Positions 17,884 to 27,232 of a DNA stretch of 64,000 nucleotides are shown here, piece by piece. Each line of letters starts with the position of its first letter. Within the stretch, counting starts at the first letter, position 1. The notes under the pieces were generated by a model. It was given only the letters and a program-made list of their open reading frames with translations, made no database searches and was not told where the DNA came from. A program made the position numbers and the translations under genes. Source of the DNA: Paralteromonas sediminis (GTDB lineage Bacteria; Pseudomonadota; Gammaproteobacteria; Enterobacterales; Alteromonadaceae); NCBI RefSeq assembly GCF_003820355.1, contig NZ_RPOK01000005.1, positions 186,001-250,000 on the forward strand, read 5' to 3'.

Positions 17884-20457
17884 ATGTTGTTAACACGTAA
17901 AACCCAAGTAGCTTGCGCCGTAGCGGTGGCGCTTGTGGCTACAGCCATACCTTTTACTTTACACGCTCAGGAAGCAGCATCGTCGCCTGACGCAAATGAT
18001 GAAGCCGCCGTAGAGATAATCAGTATCTCGCGAAAGCGGCCTGAAAGTATTCAAGAAGTGCCTATCGCCACAACGGCACTGGGTGAACGCGATTTAGCAG
18101 CAGCTGGAGTAGAACGTCCCTCTGACTTCATCGGTCTTATCCCTAACGTGAGTATTGTAGACGCCGCTAATGTGGGCGATACCCAGGTCAATATTCGCGG
18201 CATTATTTCAACCCGTGACGCAGAATCTACCTTTGCTTACGTCGTTGACGGTGTGTTAATGACCAACCCCAACAGTTTTAACGAAGAGTTGTTAGATGTT
18301 GCACAAATCGAAGTGCTCAAAGGGCCACAAGGCGCCTTATACGGCCGCAATGCGGTTGCGGGTGCAATATTGGTTACTACCAAAGAACCCTCAGACATTA
18401 CCGAAGGGCGTTTTGAAGTAGGTATTGGTAACGAAGGTTACATGAAAGCGAACGGTATGATCACTGGCGCACTGTCAGACAATGCATTTGGCAGACTAGT
18501 TGTTAGTACATCTAACTTCGACGGGCACTACACTAATGACTTTACTGGCGAAGATGATGTGGTTGACTACTTAGAAGATTTTTCTATGAAAAGCCGTGTT
18601 ATTTGGGAAGCCACAGACGACCTGAAGTTAGACTTTAGAGCCGCATACAGCGACGTTCAAGGTGGCGCAATTAACTTCAACGCCGTGTTCGCGTTGCCTA
18701 CGTTTGAAACCATTTTCCAAGAACCGGCATTCTTTAAAGACGTCAACGACCATGACTTCATCTTTGCGTTTAATGTGCCAGGTGAAAACAATCAAGAAAC
18801 TACCGAACTTTCGCTAAAAGCAGATTGGGACCTAGAGGGCTATGACGTTACTGCGGTAGTAGCCTATAACGACTTAGAAGAGACATTGCTGTCAGACGGC
18901 ACCAGCGCGTCGTTCTATGGTTATGAATTAACGCCTCAGTGTCAGACAGATCGGGCAACGCTCAATAATGCACCCACCGCCATAGGTGGCGCAGACCGCA
19001 CTGATTTATTTGGCAACTTTTTTGCGCCTTTCGGGGTGTTCCCGCCGGGCATTGAATTCCAAGGTGTGTACGGCCCCTACACCCCAACTGCGTGTGATGG
19101 CTATCAGTTTCAGGAACGCAGTCAATCTGACTTCAGCGGTGAGCTACGCTTCACTTCAGACGACCTTGATGCTGATCTCCGCTGGATTGCCGGTCTTTAT
19201 TTCGTAGAGATTGAACGCGATGTCGTTGTTGCCTATGGTGCCGACACAGGTGCCGGGTTCCTGCAGCAAGCCTATGTGCCACCAACGGGCCCTAATCCTA
19301 CAGACTTGCTCTTCAGTGATACCTTTGAAACCTCGGTCTATTCTGCATTTGGTCAACTTGAATACGACATTAACGAGGCATGGGAATTTGCTTTTGCGCT
19401 GCGTTTTGACCGCGAAGAGCGCGACGTCAGCAACAATGTGCCGAATGTAAACGCTTCTGGCCTAAACGGGAATGCACAGGGTCCAATAAACCCTGCATTT
19501 GGTGTAACGCCAGCCGGTATACCTGACCGCAGCCGAAGCTTTAGTCAGCTTCAGCCCAAAGCGACACTCAGCTATGAAGCCAGTGACAATGTCAATTGGT
19601 ATGCCAGTTATGGTGTCGGCTTTAGAAGTGGGGGCTTCAACTCCATTGGTACAGAAGCAACCTTGGATTTTTGGTTTAATTCACTCGGAACAGGTAATCC
19701 AGGAGACTTTGTTGATGCTCAACTTCAAGTAACGGATGAATATGATAAAGAGGTCACGACCGCGTTAGAGCTTGGTATGAAGTCCACTTGGATGGATGGA
19801 AAACTGAAACTCAATGCCGCTCTATTCGACACGCAAGTCGAAGATAACCAGTTCTTCGAATTCTTTGCAGGGCCTTTCGGATTATTGCGTGCGGTAACCA
19901 CAATTGACGAGCTTTCCATTCAAGGCTTTGAACTCGATTTTACTTATCAGGCGACTGACGATCTTAAACTCTTTGGCGGCCTGGGTTTAATTGATAGTGA
20001 AATAGAGGAAAACCGCAACCGACCACTGACCGTGGGTAACGAAGCGCCACAAACACCTGACCGGTCATTCACGCTTGGATTTATGTGGGATTACGAAGTT
20101 TCCGCCGATTGGCTACTTAACTGGCGCCTCGACTACCAGTATGTGGGTGAAACTAACTTCCATACCTTACAAGGTGAGCAAACTCCCACTATTTGGGACT
20201 TCTTTGGCGCTGTTTCGCCCAATATTCCACCGGGTCCCCATTCACAAGATTTCAGTAACGCAAAAAGAGACAGTTATAGCACCGTCAATACGCGTATTTC
20301 ACTGGATTCTGAAAATTGGGAAGTGGGTATTTGGGCGAAAAACCTGACTGATGAGCAATACCTGCAAGAAGTGATACCAGCGCCAGAGTTTGGCGGCTCC
20401 TTTATCCACCCATCGGCCCTGCGCTCTTACGGCATGGATGTGACTTACAGGTTCTAA
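17884..20457 (+). CDS. TonB-dependent outer-membrane receptor
   Basis: An 857-residue TonB-dependent receptor with a signal peptide ending near LHAQ and a TonB-box-like segment EIISISRKR. The plug domain carries VNIRGI and the conserved VEVLKGPQGALYGRNAVAGAI block, and the 22-strand barrel ends in an aromatic residue (DVTYRF). It resembles the catabolic class of receptors in marine Alteromonadales and sphingomonads rather than siderophore receptors. A GGAGA ribosome site precedes the ATG. Being second in the operon, it presumably imports the substrate or a precursor across the outer membrane. A strong hairpin follows before the enzyme genes. Confidence 0.93.
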   Translation: MLLTRKTQVACAVAVALVATAIPFTLHAQEAASSPDANDEAAVEIISISRKRPESIQEVPIATTALGERDLAAAGVERPSDFIGLIPNVSIVDAANVGDTQVNIRGIISTRDAESTFAYVVDGVLMTNPNSFNEELLDVAQIEVLKGPQGALYGRNAVAGAILVTTKEPSDITEGRFEVGIGNEGYMKANGMITGALSDNAFGRLVVSTSNFDGHYTNDFTGEDDVVDYLEDFSMKSRVIWEATDDLKLDFRAAYSDVQGGAINFNAVFALPTFETIFQEPAFFKDVNDHDFIFAFNVPGENNQETTELSLKADWDLEGYDVTAVVAYNDLEETLLSDGTSASFYGYELTPQCQTDRATLNNAPTAIGGADRTDLFGNFFAPFGVFPPGIEFQGVYGPYTPTACDGYQFQERSQSDFSGELRFTSDDLDADLRWIAGLYFVEIERDVVVAYGADTGAGFLQQAYVPPTGPNPTDLLFSDTFETSVYSAFGQLEYDINEAWEFAFALRFDREERDVSNNVPNVNASGLNGNAQGPINPAFGVTPAGIPDRSRSFSQLQPKATLSYEASDNVNWYASYGVGFRSGGFNSIGTEATLDFWFNSLGTGNPGDFVDAQLQVTDEYDKEVTTALELGMKSTWMDGKLKLNAALFDTQVEDNQFFEFFAGPFGLLRAVTTIDELSIQGFELDFTYQATDDLKLFGGLGLIDSEIEENRNRPLTVGNEAPQTPDRSFTLGFMWDYEVSADWLLNWRLDYQYVGETNFHTLQGEQTPTIWDFFGAVSPNIPPGPHSQDFSNAKRDSYSTVNTRISLDSENWEVGIWAKNLTDEQYLQEVIPAPEFGGSFIHPSALRSYGMDVTYRF

Positions 20458-20475
20458 TTGTAACTACGCAATGTG

Positions 20476-20517
20476 GCGCTGAGGGGAGGAGGCAGCAAGC
20501 CTTCTTCGCCTCAGTGC
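20476..20517 (+). repeat. Long intercistronic stem-loop between receptor and CoA-transferase genes
   Basis: The left arm GCGCTGAGG (20476-20484) pairs with CCTCAGTGC (20509-20517), with one G-T pair. The stem continues inward through GAGGAGG against CCTTCTTC after one mismatch, giving about 16 pairs and a small loop. No T-run follows, so it is unlikely to stop transcription fully. It may stabilise the upstream receptor mRNA or partially attenuate the enzyme genes. Confidence 0.6.
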
Positions 20518-20544
20518 GGTTCAAACGTTTAATCGGAGTTTGAC

Positions 20545-21744
20545 ATGAACAAACCATTAGCAGGGGTCCGGGTGCTCGACTTAACGCACATGTTGTCGGG
20601 ACCCTACTGCGGTATGATACTGGCCGACTTAGGTGCAGAGACCATTAAAGTCGAGCCTCTACAAGGTGAAGGTACGCGTAAGCTACTAGCCACAGACCCC
20701 GAGAATTCACTGGGCGGAATGGGGGCGTATTTCATCACCTTAAACCGCAACAAACAGAGTGTGTGTATCGATCTTAAATCTGAACAAGGTCGTGAAGTTT
20801 TTTATCAGCTTGTTGAAACTGCTGACGTAGTAGTGAACAACTTTGGTGCTGGTGTGCCTAAGCGATTGGGCATAGATTATGAATCGCTTAAGGCCCGTAA
20901 TCCTCGCATTATTACCTGTTCAATCACAGGCTTTGGCAGCGATGGTCCCAAGTACAAGCGACCGGCTTTTGATCAGGTTGCCCAGGCAACCGGTGGCGGC
21001 ATGAGTATAACCGGAACTGATCCGGACCACCCGGTGCGGGCCGGTATTCCCATTGGAGATTTGGGCGGCGGTATGTTTGCTGTGATGGGCATTCAGGCAG
21101 CATTGGTGGAACGTGCTACCAGTGGGGTAGGCCAAGACGTCGACATTTCCATGCTGGACTGCCAAATTTCTTTGCTCAACTACATGGCAACCATGTATTT
21201 CCTTTCTGGCAAAGACCCATTCCCAATTGGAAATTCTCATTTTGTTCACGTGCCTTACAACACATTTACTACCAGTGATGGCTTTATCGTCATTGCAGTG
21301 ATCACCGATAATTTCTGGCAGAACTTGAAACAGGTTGTCAACGTTGCTGCATTTGATGACGACAAATACGACACCCAGCCCGGTCGTTGGGCAGCGCAGG
21401 ACTTCATTAACTCAACGCTGAACGAAGTGCTCAGCGCCAAGCCATCAGCTTATTGGATAGAAAAACTCGAAGCCGCACGCATACCTTGCGCACCGGTTAA
21501 TACTTTTTCCCAAGCGCTGTCTGATGAACAAGTCTTGTATAGAAACATGGTCGTCGATTTACAACATCCAGACGGTAGCACCACCAAGGGCCCGGGCAAC
21601 CCCATTAAGTTATCTAGAACCAATGAAGACAGCTTTTCAGCCGCACCCGCATTAGGTGAACACACAGATACCGTGCTTGCGCGACTGCTCAACATGTCAG
21701 AGACGGAGATCGCGGCATTACGTGACAAGGGGGCGGTTAAGTGA
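20545..21744 (+). CDS. Class III (CaiB/BaiF family) CoA-transferase
   Basis: This 399-residue protein transfers CoA between an acyl-CoA donor and a carboxylic acid. The family start LAGVRVLDLTHMLSGPYCGMILADLGAETIKVE is present. The catalytic aspartate lies in GIPIGDLGGGMFAVMGIQAAL, where the acid forms a mixed anhydride during turnover. Length matches succinyl-CoA:dicarboxylate transferases. In this operon it would activate the acid that the downstream lyase-family enzyme cleaves. The acid could be citramalate, an alkylmalate or similar, but specificity cannot be read from sequence. The ribosome site GGAG is 6 bases from ATG; the stop overlaps the next GTG start. Confidence 0.93.
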   Translation: MNKPLAGVRVLDLTHMLSGPYCGMILADLGAETIKVEPLQGEGTRKLLATDPENSLGGMGAYFITLNRNKQSVCIDLKSEQGREVFYQLVETADVVVNNFGAGVPKRLGIDYESLKARNPRIITCSITGFGSDGPKYKRPAFDQVAQATGGGMSITGTDPDHPVRAGIPIGDLGGGMFAVMGIQAALVERATSGVGQDVDISMLDCQISLLNYMATMYFLSGKDPFPIGNSHFVHVPYNTFTTSDGFIVIAVITDNFWQNLKQVVNVAAFDDDKYDTQPGRWAAQDFINSTLNEVLSAKPSAYWIEKLEAARIPCAPVNTFSQALSDEQVLYRNMVVDLQHPDGSTTKGPGNPIKLSRTNEDSFSAAPALGEHTDTVLARLLNMSETEIAALRDKGAVK

Positions 21745-22658
21745 CTTCGCCTCAGCACATTGTTATCAACGATGTAGGTCCGAGAGACGGGCTACAAAAT
21801 CAGCCCAAGGTACTCTCAATTGAAGAGCGCTCATCGTTAATAAATGCACTCATTGATGCACAGCTACCTGCCATTGAAGTTGGAGCGATTGTTTCACCTA
21901 AAGCCGTACCAGCTATGGCAGGCAGTACTGAACTTCTCAGTACACTGCCCGCTAATGCCAGTCATTACTCTATGCTGATCCCCAATCAGAAAGGGTATGA
22001 GCTAGGGCGAGATGCCGGCGCACCGGTGATGTCACTAGTCATTGCCACGTCTAACACGATGAACGAGAAGAATATACGCAGAACAACAGACGACATCATG
22101 CAGCAGAGCATGAACATACTCGCTCAGGCAAAAGCCGAAAACCAGTGTGTTCAGGCCTATCTGGCCACAGCATGGGCTTGTCCCTTCGAGGGACAGATGT
22201 CGTTAGACAGTTTGCTTTCTCTTGGGGCTCAATTGCTCGAAGCAGGTGCCAACAAACTGATAATTGCAGACACCATAGGTGCAGCATCACCTGATCAGGT
22301 TGCGGTGTTTATGAATAAATTGGTGACTGAATGGGGCAGTGAAAAACTCGCTTGCCACTTTCACGACACTCGGGCCATGGGTCTCGCCAATGTGTATGCC
22401 GCCATCGAACAAGGTGTCAGAGAGTTTGATGCATCCATTGCAGGTCTAGGCGGCTGCCCATTTGCACCCGGTGCAAGTGGCAATGTGGCCACGGAAGATG
22501 TGACCCTATTGGTTGAGCAAATGGGCTTTCGTACGGGTATCGATTTAGAAAAATTAATCAGTGCAGCAGACCTGGCCATCACACTCACAGGCACTGCACA
22601 GGGCGGGCGTAGTAAACGCTGGTTGGAAAAGAACTTGGCGAGCGTCGCCACAAATTAG
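21741..22658 (+). CDS. HMG-CoA lyase family (DRE-TIM metallolyase) enzyme
   Basis: A 305-residue TIM-barrel lyase. The metal/substrate motif VGPRDGLQNQ opens the protein. The conserved metal-binding HFHDTRAMGLAN and the loop with the catalytic cysteine GLGGCPFAPGASGNVATED are all present, as in 3-hydroxy-3-methylglutaryl-CoA lyases. Such enzymes split a 3-hydroxy-3-alkyl acyl-CoA into acetyl-CoA (or acyl-CoA) and a keto acid. The start is GTG, overlapping the previous stop (GTGA) with AAGGGGG upstream. In combination with the preceding CoA-transferase, the substrate may be citramalyl-CoA or an alkylmalyl-CoA instead of HMG-CoA; this is inference. Confidence 0.92.
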   Translation: MTSPQHIVINDVGPRDGLQNQPKVLSIEERSSLINALIDAQLPAIEVGAIVSPKAVPAMAGSTELLSTLPANASHYSMLIPNQKGYELGRDAGAPVMSLVIATSNTMNEKNIRRTTDDIMQQSMNILAQAKAENQCVQAYLATAWACPFEGQMSLDSLLSLGAQLLEAGANKLIIADTIGAASPDQVAVFMNKLVTEWGSEKLACHFHDTRAMGLANVYAAIEQGVREFDASIAGLGGCPFAPGASGNVATEDVTLLVEQMGFRTGIDLEKLISAADLAITLTGTAQGGRSKRWLEKNLASVATN

Positions 22659-22670
22659 TCGGAGAACAAC

Positions 22671-24728
22671 ATGAGTTATCGCTTAGGTGTAGACGTTGGC
22701 GGAACCTTTACAGACCTCTTGTTAATCAATGAGAAGACCGGTGAAACACACACCGCAAAGGTTCCCTCAACCCCACAAGACTCCTCAATAGGAGTATTAA
22801 ACGGTATCGACCGCATATGCCAAGAGTCTGGTATAGATGCCACTGAGATTCACCGCGTGATGCATGGCACCACTGTAGCCACCAACGCAGTATTGACAGG
22901 TAAGGGTGCAAAAGTCGCACTTGTCACAACAAAAGGCTATAAACAAGTGCTGCAAGTCGCTCGTTCTTTTTGTCCTGGCGGCTTAGGAGGATGGGTGAGT
23001 TATGTGAAAAAGCCCTTACTCGCGCCACTAGAGTTAACGGTAGAAGCTGATGAGAGAATTGATGCCAACGGTACGATTTCAAGTCCACTTGATGTTACGG
23101 CACTAAAAGAGACACTTGAGGCACTAAAAGCAAAAGGCGGCTTTGAGGCACTGACTATCAGCTTTATCAACGCGTATGTAAATGGCGAACACGAACGTGC
23201 CGCGCGAGATATCGCTAAGCAGGTATTTCCAGACATGCCGATTTCCATCTCTTCCGATGTGGTACCGGAAATGCAGGAATACGAGCGCACGGAAACCACA
23301 GTAGTAAACAGTTACGTTAGACCTGAAGTAGCCCGTTACATCGACAACTTAAGCGGCGCGCTGGAAGAGCGAATGGGAGACAATGTTCACTTGTCTATTT
23401 TGCGTTCTGATGGCGGTTTAGCTTCAGCACGCGCAGCCGCAGAAAGCCCGGTGAACCTTCTTATGTCTGGTCCTGCAGGGGGCGTTGCCGGCGCCATTCA
23501 TTTTTGTCAGCAAGCCGGATTTGACAATATCCTCACCTTTGACATGGGCGGCACGTCCACCGACGTTGCCTTAATTCAAGGTGCAAAAGCACGTGTACGC
23601 CGTGAAACGCGGGTGGGAGATGTAACCGTAAGAGCACCGTCAGTTGATGTAAGAACCGTTGGCGCCGGTGGCGGCTCCATTGCGTTTGTTCCTGAACTAA
23701 CCAAAGCACTCCGTGTAGGTCCCGAGTCGGCGGGTGCTGAGCCAGGCCCAGCAGCATATATGAAAGGCGGTGAGCTGCCTACTGTGTGCGATGCTAATGT
23801 CGTTCTGGGTTATTTACCTGCTGATGTGCAGCTAGGTGGTAAGATGGCAATTAACCGCGACGCAGCAGTCAAAGCAGTCAAATCGGTAGCGGATGTAATG
23901 GGACTGACTGTCGAAGAGGCTGCCGAAGGTATTATAAAGATTGCCAATGAAGCCATGTTTGGGGCACTCAGATTGGTGTCTGTTGAGCAAGGCTTTGACC
24001 CAAGAGAATTTGCACTGGTTGGATTTGGTGGCGCAGGCCCCTTGCATGCTAACGCACTTGGCAAACTCACCGATGCTTGGCCAGCTATTATTCCACCGGG
24101 CCCAGGGGTTTTATGCGCCTACGGTGACGCCACAACAGAAGTAAGAGATGAAGCCTCTCGTACGTTTGTAAAGCTGCTGGCTGAAACCAGCTCCGAAGAG
24201 CTGGCAGATTCACTGGCAGAGTTACGTCAGCGGGCGTCATCTACGCTCGAAAATGACGGTATTTCCATTGCTGACCAAACCATTACCTACCAGGCAGATG
24301 TGCGTTATACCGGCCAGGCATTCCAGCTTTCGATTGAGTTCACAGAGCAAGAGCTTGCCAATGAAGGGCTCAATGTACTCAAGCGTCAGTTCGACCAAGA
24401 GCATACTCAGCTGTTTACGTTCGCTTTAGAAGAGGGTCACGAAATTGTGATGATTCGTGCCATCGCTACTGCGGTGGGCCGAACCATTCCCATTCAAAAA
24501 CCCGGCGAAAAAGGAAATACAGCGCAGGACTGTGTGATTGCACAGAGCCGCATTTACTACGAGGGTAACTGGCACGACACCCCAATCTATGACCGCGGCA
24601 GATTGCAAAGCGGAATGAAAGTAGACGGTCCTGCCATTGTTGGCGAAATGGATTCAACTAGCGTTGTGCTACCTGGTTATATTGCCGAAGTAGATACCGT
24701 TGGCAACTTGCTTATTCAACCTGCTTAA
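22671..24728 (+). CDS. Hydantoinase/oxoprolinase family subunit A (HyuA-like, ATP-binding)
   Basis: The 685-residue protein has the actin-like ATPase start YRLGVDVGGTFTDLLLI and the MHGTTVATNAVL motif. It also has MQEYERTETTVVNSYVRP, the SGPAGGVAGA/DMGGTSTDVALI phosphate loop, and the C-terminal Hydantoinase_A region. The family includes N-methylhydantoinase, 5-oxoprolinase, caprolactamase and acetone/acetophenone carboxylases: ATP-dependent enzymes that open cyclic amides or carboxylate ketones together with a B subunit. Adjacent hyuB-like gene, no third carboxylase gamma subunit, and an amidohydrolase downstream favour ring opening over carboxylation. GGAG precedes the ATG. Confidence 0.92.
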   Translation: MSYRLGVDVGGTFTDLLLINEKTGETHTAKVPSTPQDSSIGVLNGIDRICQESGIDATEIHRVMHGTTVATNAVLTGKGAKVALVTTKGYKQVLQVARSFCPGGLGGWVSYVKKPLLAPLELTVEADERIDANGTISSPLDVTALKETLEALKAKGGFEALTISFINAYVNGEHERAARDIAKQVFPDMPISISSDVVPEMQEYERTETTVVNSYVRPEVARYIDNLSGALEERMGDNVHLSILRSDGGLASARAAAESPVNLLMSGPAGGVAGAIHFCQQAGFDNILTFDMGGTSTDVALIQGAKARVRRETRVGDVTVRAPSVDVRTVGAGGGSIAFVPELTKALRVGPESAGAEPGPAAYMKGGELPTVCDANVVLGYLPADVQLGGKMAINRDAAVKAVKSVADVMGLTVEEAAEGIIKIANEAMFGALRLVSVEQGFDPREFALVGFGGAGPLHANALGKLTDAWPAIIPPGPGVLCAYGDATTEVRDEASRTFVKLLAETSSEELADSLAELRQRASSTLENDGISIADQTITYQADVRYTGQAFQLSIEFTEQELANEGLNVLKRQFDQEHTQLFTFALEEGHEIVMIRAIATAVGRTIPIQKPGEKGNTAQDCVIAQSRIYYEGNWHDTPIYDRGRLQSGMKVDGPAIVGEMDSTSVVLPGYIAEVDTVGNLLIQPA

Positions 24729-24740
24729 GAGGACAGCATC

Positions 24741-26594
24741 ATGAATGAAAAGATAATTCAATCCAACGCCTCACCTCTCAATCGGGTTGAGGTTGATACC
24801 GTTACTGTCGACATCATTGAAAACGCGTTGAAAAATGCTCGCGAAGAAATGGACGCTGTGCTGTTCAGAACAGCAATGAGCCCAGGTATTAGAGAGCAAG
24901 GTGATTGCTTTCCAATGATTGCCAATAAAGACGGCAAAATGGTGGTGGGTCAGTTTGGCTCTTTTATACACGGGTTTATGGATGCTTATGAAGGAGAGCT
25001 GGAAGAGGGTGATATAATCCTGACCAATGACCCTTACATGACAAATGCCGCCGTGTCGCACTTGCCAGATTGGATTGTACTGGTACCTATTTTTAAAGAA
25101 GGCCGGCATATCGCCTGGTCTGCCATGTTTGGACATATGTCAGATAACGGTGGCATGGTACCGGGTTCTATCCCCATCAAAGCAGAGACGATTTTTCAAG
25201 AAGGCATACGCATTCCACCCACCAAATTGTATAAAAAAGGCGAGTTGCAAAGCGATGTGTTAGAACTCATTTTGCACAATGTGCGAACTCCTCAATGGAA
25301 CCGATTCGACCTGAATGCGCTGGTCGCCGCTTGTAAAACAGCAGCTAAGCGCTGTCAGGAGATTGCAGAACGTTTTGGAGACGACATCTTTTACTCTACG
25401 ATGGAAATCATGCTTGAGCGCAATCACGTTGCCATGCAAGCTATTATCAACATGATTGTGCCTGAAGAGCCTAGGGTATTCGAAGATTACCTGTGCGACG
25501 ACGGTGTGGGCATGGGTCCTTACAAAATTCGCTGTAAGTTATGGCGAGAAAACGGTCGTGCCATCTTTGATTTTGATGGCACGGATCCTCAAGCAAAAAG
25601 CTCGATCAACTTTTACTTGAACGAGGACATGTTCAAAATGTTTTTTGGGTCGTTCACTATTAACCTGATAGACCCGCAGATTCTTTTCAACGATGGCTTT
25701 TATGATCTGGTAGACGTGCGCATACCCGAAGGATGTTTGCTCAAGCCTAAGTTCCCCGCCGCACTGTCTGGCCGCACCCATGCCTTGGGGCGTATCTTTG
25801 ACGTAATGGGCGGACTACTAGGTCAAAGCGCGCCAGAGGCAATGAATGCAGCCGGGTTCTCAGACTCACCTCATTTGTTTTACTCCGGTTATGACGACAA
25901 CGGCGAATGGTTCCAATTGTTTCAGATTGGGTTTGGTGGCATCCCCGGTCGACCGGCGGGTGACGGACCTGATGGACACTCCCTGTGGCCTGGGTTTACC
26001 AATGTACCAAACGAATTTGTAGAAGCCTACTTCCCGTTACGTATTGAACAGTACGAGACAATAGTCGACTCAGGAGGCGCTGGTCTGCATCGCGGCGGCA
26101 ATGGCTTAAGTGTGGCTTATCGCTTCTTGTGCGACGGTACTATTGCTATCCACGATGAGCGCTGGATGACCTATCCATGGGGAGTTAACGGTGGTACTCC
26201 GGGCATGCGCTCTAGCAAGAAACTGGTACGAGCTGATGGCACTGAAACCTTCTTGCCTGCTAAATGTGATGGTATTGAAGTGAAAAAGGGCGATTTGCTC
26301 TACTTTGATACATGGGGTGGCGGCGGTTGGGGCGATCCACTAGAACGGGAACCTGAGCTAGTACTTGCTGATATACAACGCGGATTAGTCTCAGAAGAAG
26401 GCGCAAAACGCTACGGTGTAGTGGTCAGTAACGGCAGTGTGAATGATGCTGCCACCGCAGAACTACGCGCAACAATGAAGGCAGCACGCGGTGATGTCTC
26501 CCTGTTTGATTTCGGCGGAAGCATCGAAGAGATCAAACAGCGGTGCTTAGAAGAGACGCATCTAGCACCACCCGAGGCACCTGCGTTTAGATAA
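24741..26594 (+). CDS. Hydantoinase/oxoprolinase family subunit B (HyuB-like)
   Basis: This 617-residue protein is the B-type partner of the preceding gene. The Hydantoinase_B hallmarks are the early RTAMSPGIREQGDCF region, DIILTNDPYMTNAAVSHLPD, FGHMSDNGGMVPGSI and the glycine-rich C-terminal DTWGGGGWGDPLERE. It likely carries the cyclic-amide active site, with ATP phosphorylation on the A subunit. It starts 12 bases after hyuA-like with a GAGGA ribosome site, so equal expression is expected. The length is close to typical HyuB and acetone carboxylase alpha-like chains. Confidence 0.92.
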   Translation: MNEKIIQSNASPLNRVEVDTVTVDIIENALKNAREEMDAVLFRTAMSPGIREQGDCFPMIANKDGKMVVGQFGSFIHGFMDAYEGELEEGDIILTNDPYMTNAAVSHLPDWIVLVPIFKEGRHIAWSAMFGHMSDNGGMVPGSIPIKAETIFQEGIRIPPTKLYKKGELQSDVLELILHNVRTPQWNRFDLNALVAACKTAAKRCQEIAERFGDDIFYSTMEIMLERNHVAMQAIINMIVPEEPRVFEDYLCDDGVGMGPYKIRCKLWRENGRAIFDFDGTDPQAKSSINFYLNEDMFKMFFGSFTINLIDPQILFNDGFYDLVDVRIPEGCLLKPKFPAALSGRTHALGRIFDVMGGLLGQSAPEAMNAAGFSDSPHLFYSGYDDNGEWFQLFQIGFGGIPGRPAGDGPDGHSLWPGFTNVPNEFVEAYFPLRIEQYETIVDSGGAGLHRGGNGLSVAYRFLCDGTIAIHDERWMTYPWGVNGGTPGMRSSKKLVRADGTETFLPAKCDGIEVKKGDLLYFDTWGGGGWGDPLEREPELVLADIQRGLVSEEGAKRYGVVVSNGSVNDAATAELRATMKAARGDVSLFDFGGSIEEIKQRCLEETHLAPPEAPAFR

Positions 26595-26608
26595 AAGAAG
26601 GTCGGTAA

Positions 26609-27232
26609 ATGAGTGACTTAGCAACAGGTAGTGTAGCGTTTGGCCAACGGCCCGCATTGATTATCGTCGACATGACGAATGGTTTTACCCAACATGATTC
26701 ACCTCTAGGTGGGGCTTCGGCGGCAACCATAGAAACGAACCAGCGTTTGCTTGATGCTTTCCGTCTTGCGCCACTGCCTGTGTGCTTTACCAGTGTTGTG
26801 TACGACAATGACTCGGAAGCCTCTGTCTTTCGTGCTCACTTACCCGACCTAAACCTTTTACAGCGGGGCACGCATTGGGTTGATGTGGACCCGCGATTAG
26901 AGCCACTCTCTAATGAGCCCGTCTTTGATAAAACTGGTCCCAGTGGTTTTTTTGGTACTCATCTAAAAGCCTGGTTGGACGAACAACAGGTCGACAGCAT
27001 CATAGTAACCGGCCTCACCACCAGCGGCTGTGTCCGCGCAACCGTCGTTGATGGTCTTCACCACAACTATCCGGTTTGGGTTGTCGAAGATGCTTGTGAG
27101 GACAGAAACCTTGAGGCGCATAAGGCAAACTTGCACGATATGGCAGCCAAATATGCCTCCGTGAAATCGACGCAGGAAGTGGTGGAATACCTTGCGCCCA
27201 GTGCAGAATTAAGTGACGCAGATTATGTCTAA
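26609..27232 (+). CDS. Isochorismatase-fold cysteine amidohydrolase
   Basis: This 207-residue protein has the complete triad of the cysteine hydrolase branch of the isochorismatase superfamily: aspartate in [10 protein letters not shown], lysine in [12 protein letters not shown] and cysteine in [16 protein letters not shown]. The branch includes N-carbamoylsarcosine amidase and maleamate amidohydrolase, which release ammonia from linear amides. Following a hydantoinase-type pair, it fits removal of the amide or carbamoyl group left after ring opening. The end overlaps the leuC-like start by 8 bases. Confidence 0.9.
   Translation: MSDLATGSVAFGQRPALIIVDMTNGFTQHDSPLGGASAATIETNQRLLDAFRLAPLPVCFTSVVYDNDSEASVFRAHLPDLNLLQRGTHWVDVDPRLEPLSNEPVFDKTGPSGFFGTHLKAWLDEQQVDSIIVTGLTTSGCVRATVVDGLHHNYPVWVVEDACEDRNLEAHKANLHDMAAKYASVKSTQEVVEYLAPSAELSDADYV

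Noticed and set aside
20920-21249. 109-codon minus-strand open frame inside the CoA-transferase gene
   Set aside because: It is fully antisense to a well-supported gene, shows no recognisable domain and no ribosome site, and looks like a codon-usage shadow.
22671-26594. Acetone or acetophenone carboxylase reading of the HyuA/HyuB pair
   Set aside because: These families are related, but no gamma-type third subunit is present and the neighbours (amidohydrolase, LeuCD) suit cyclic amide breakdown better. It remains a possible alternative, not excluded by sequence.
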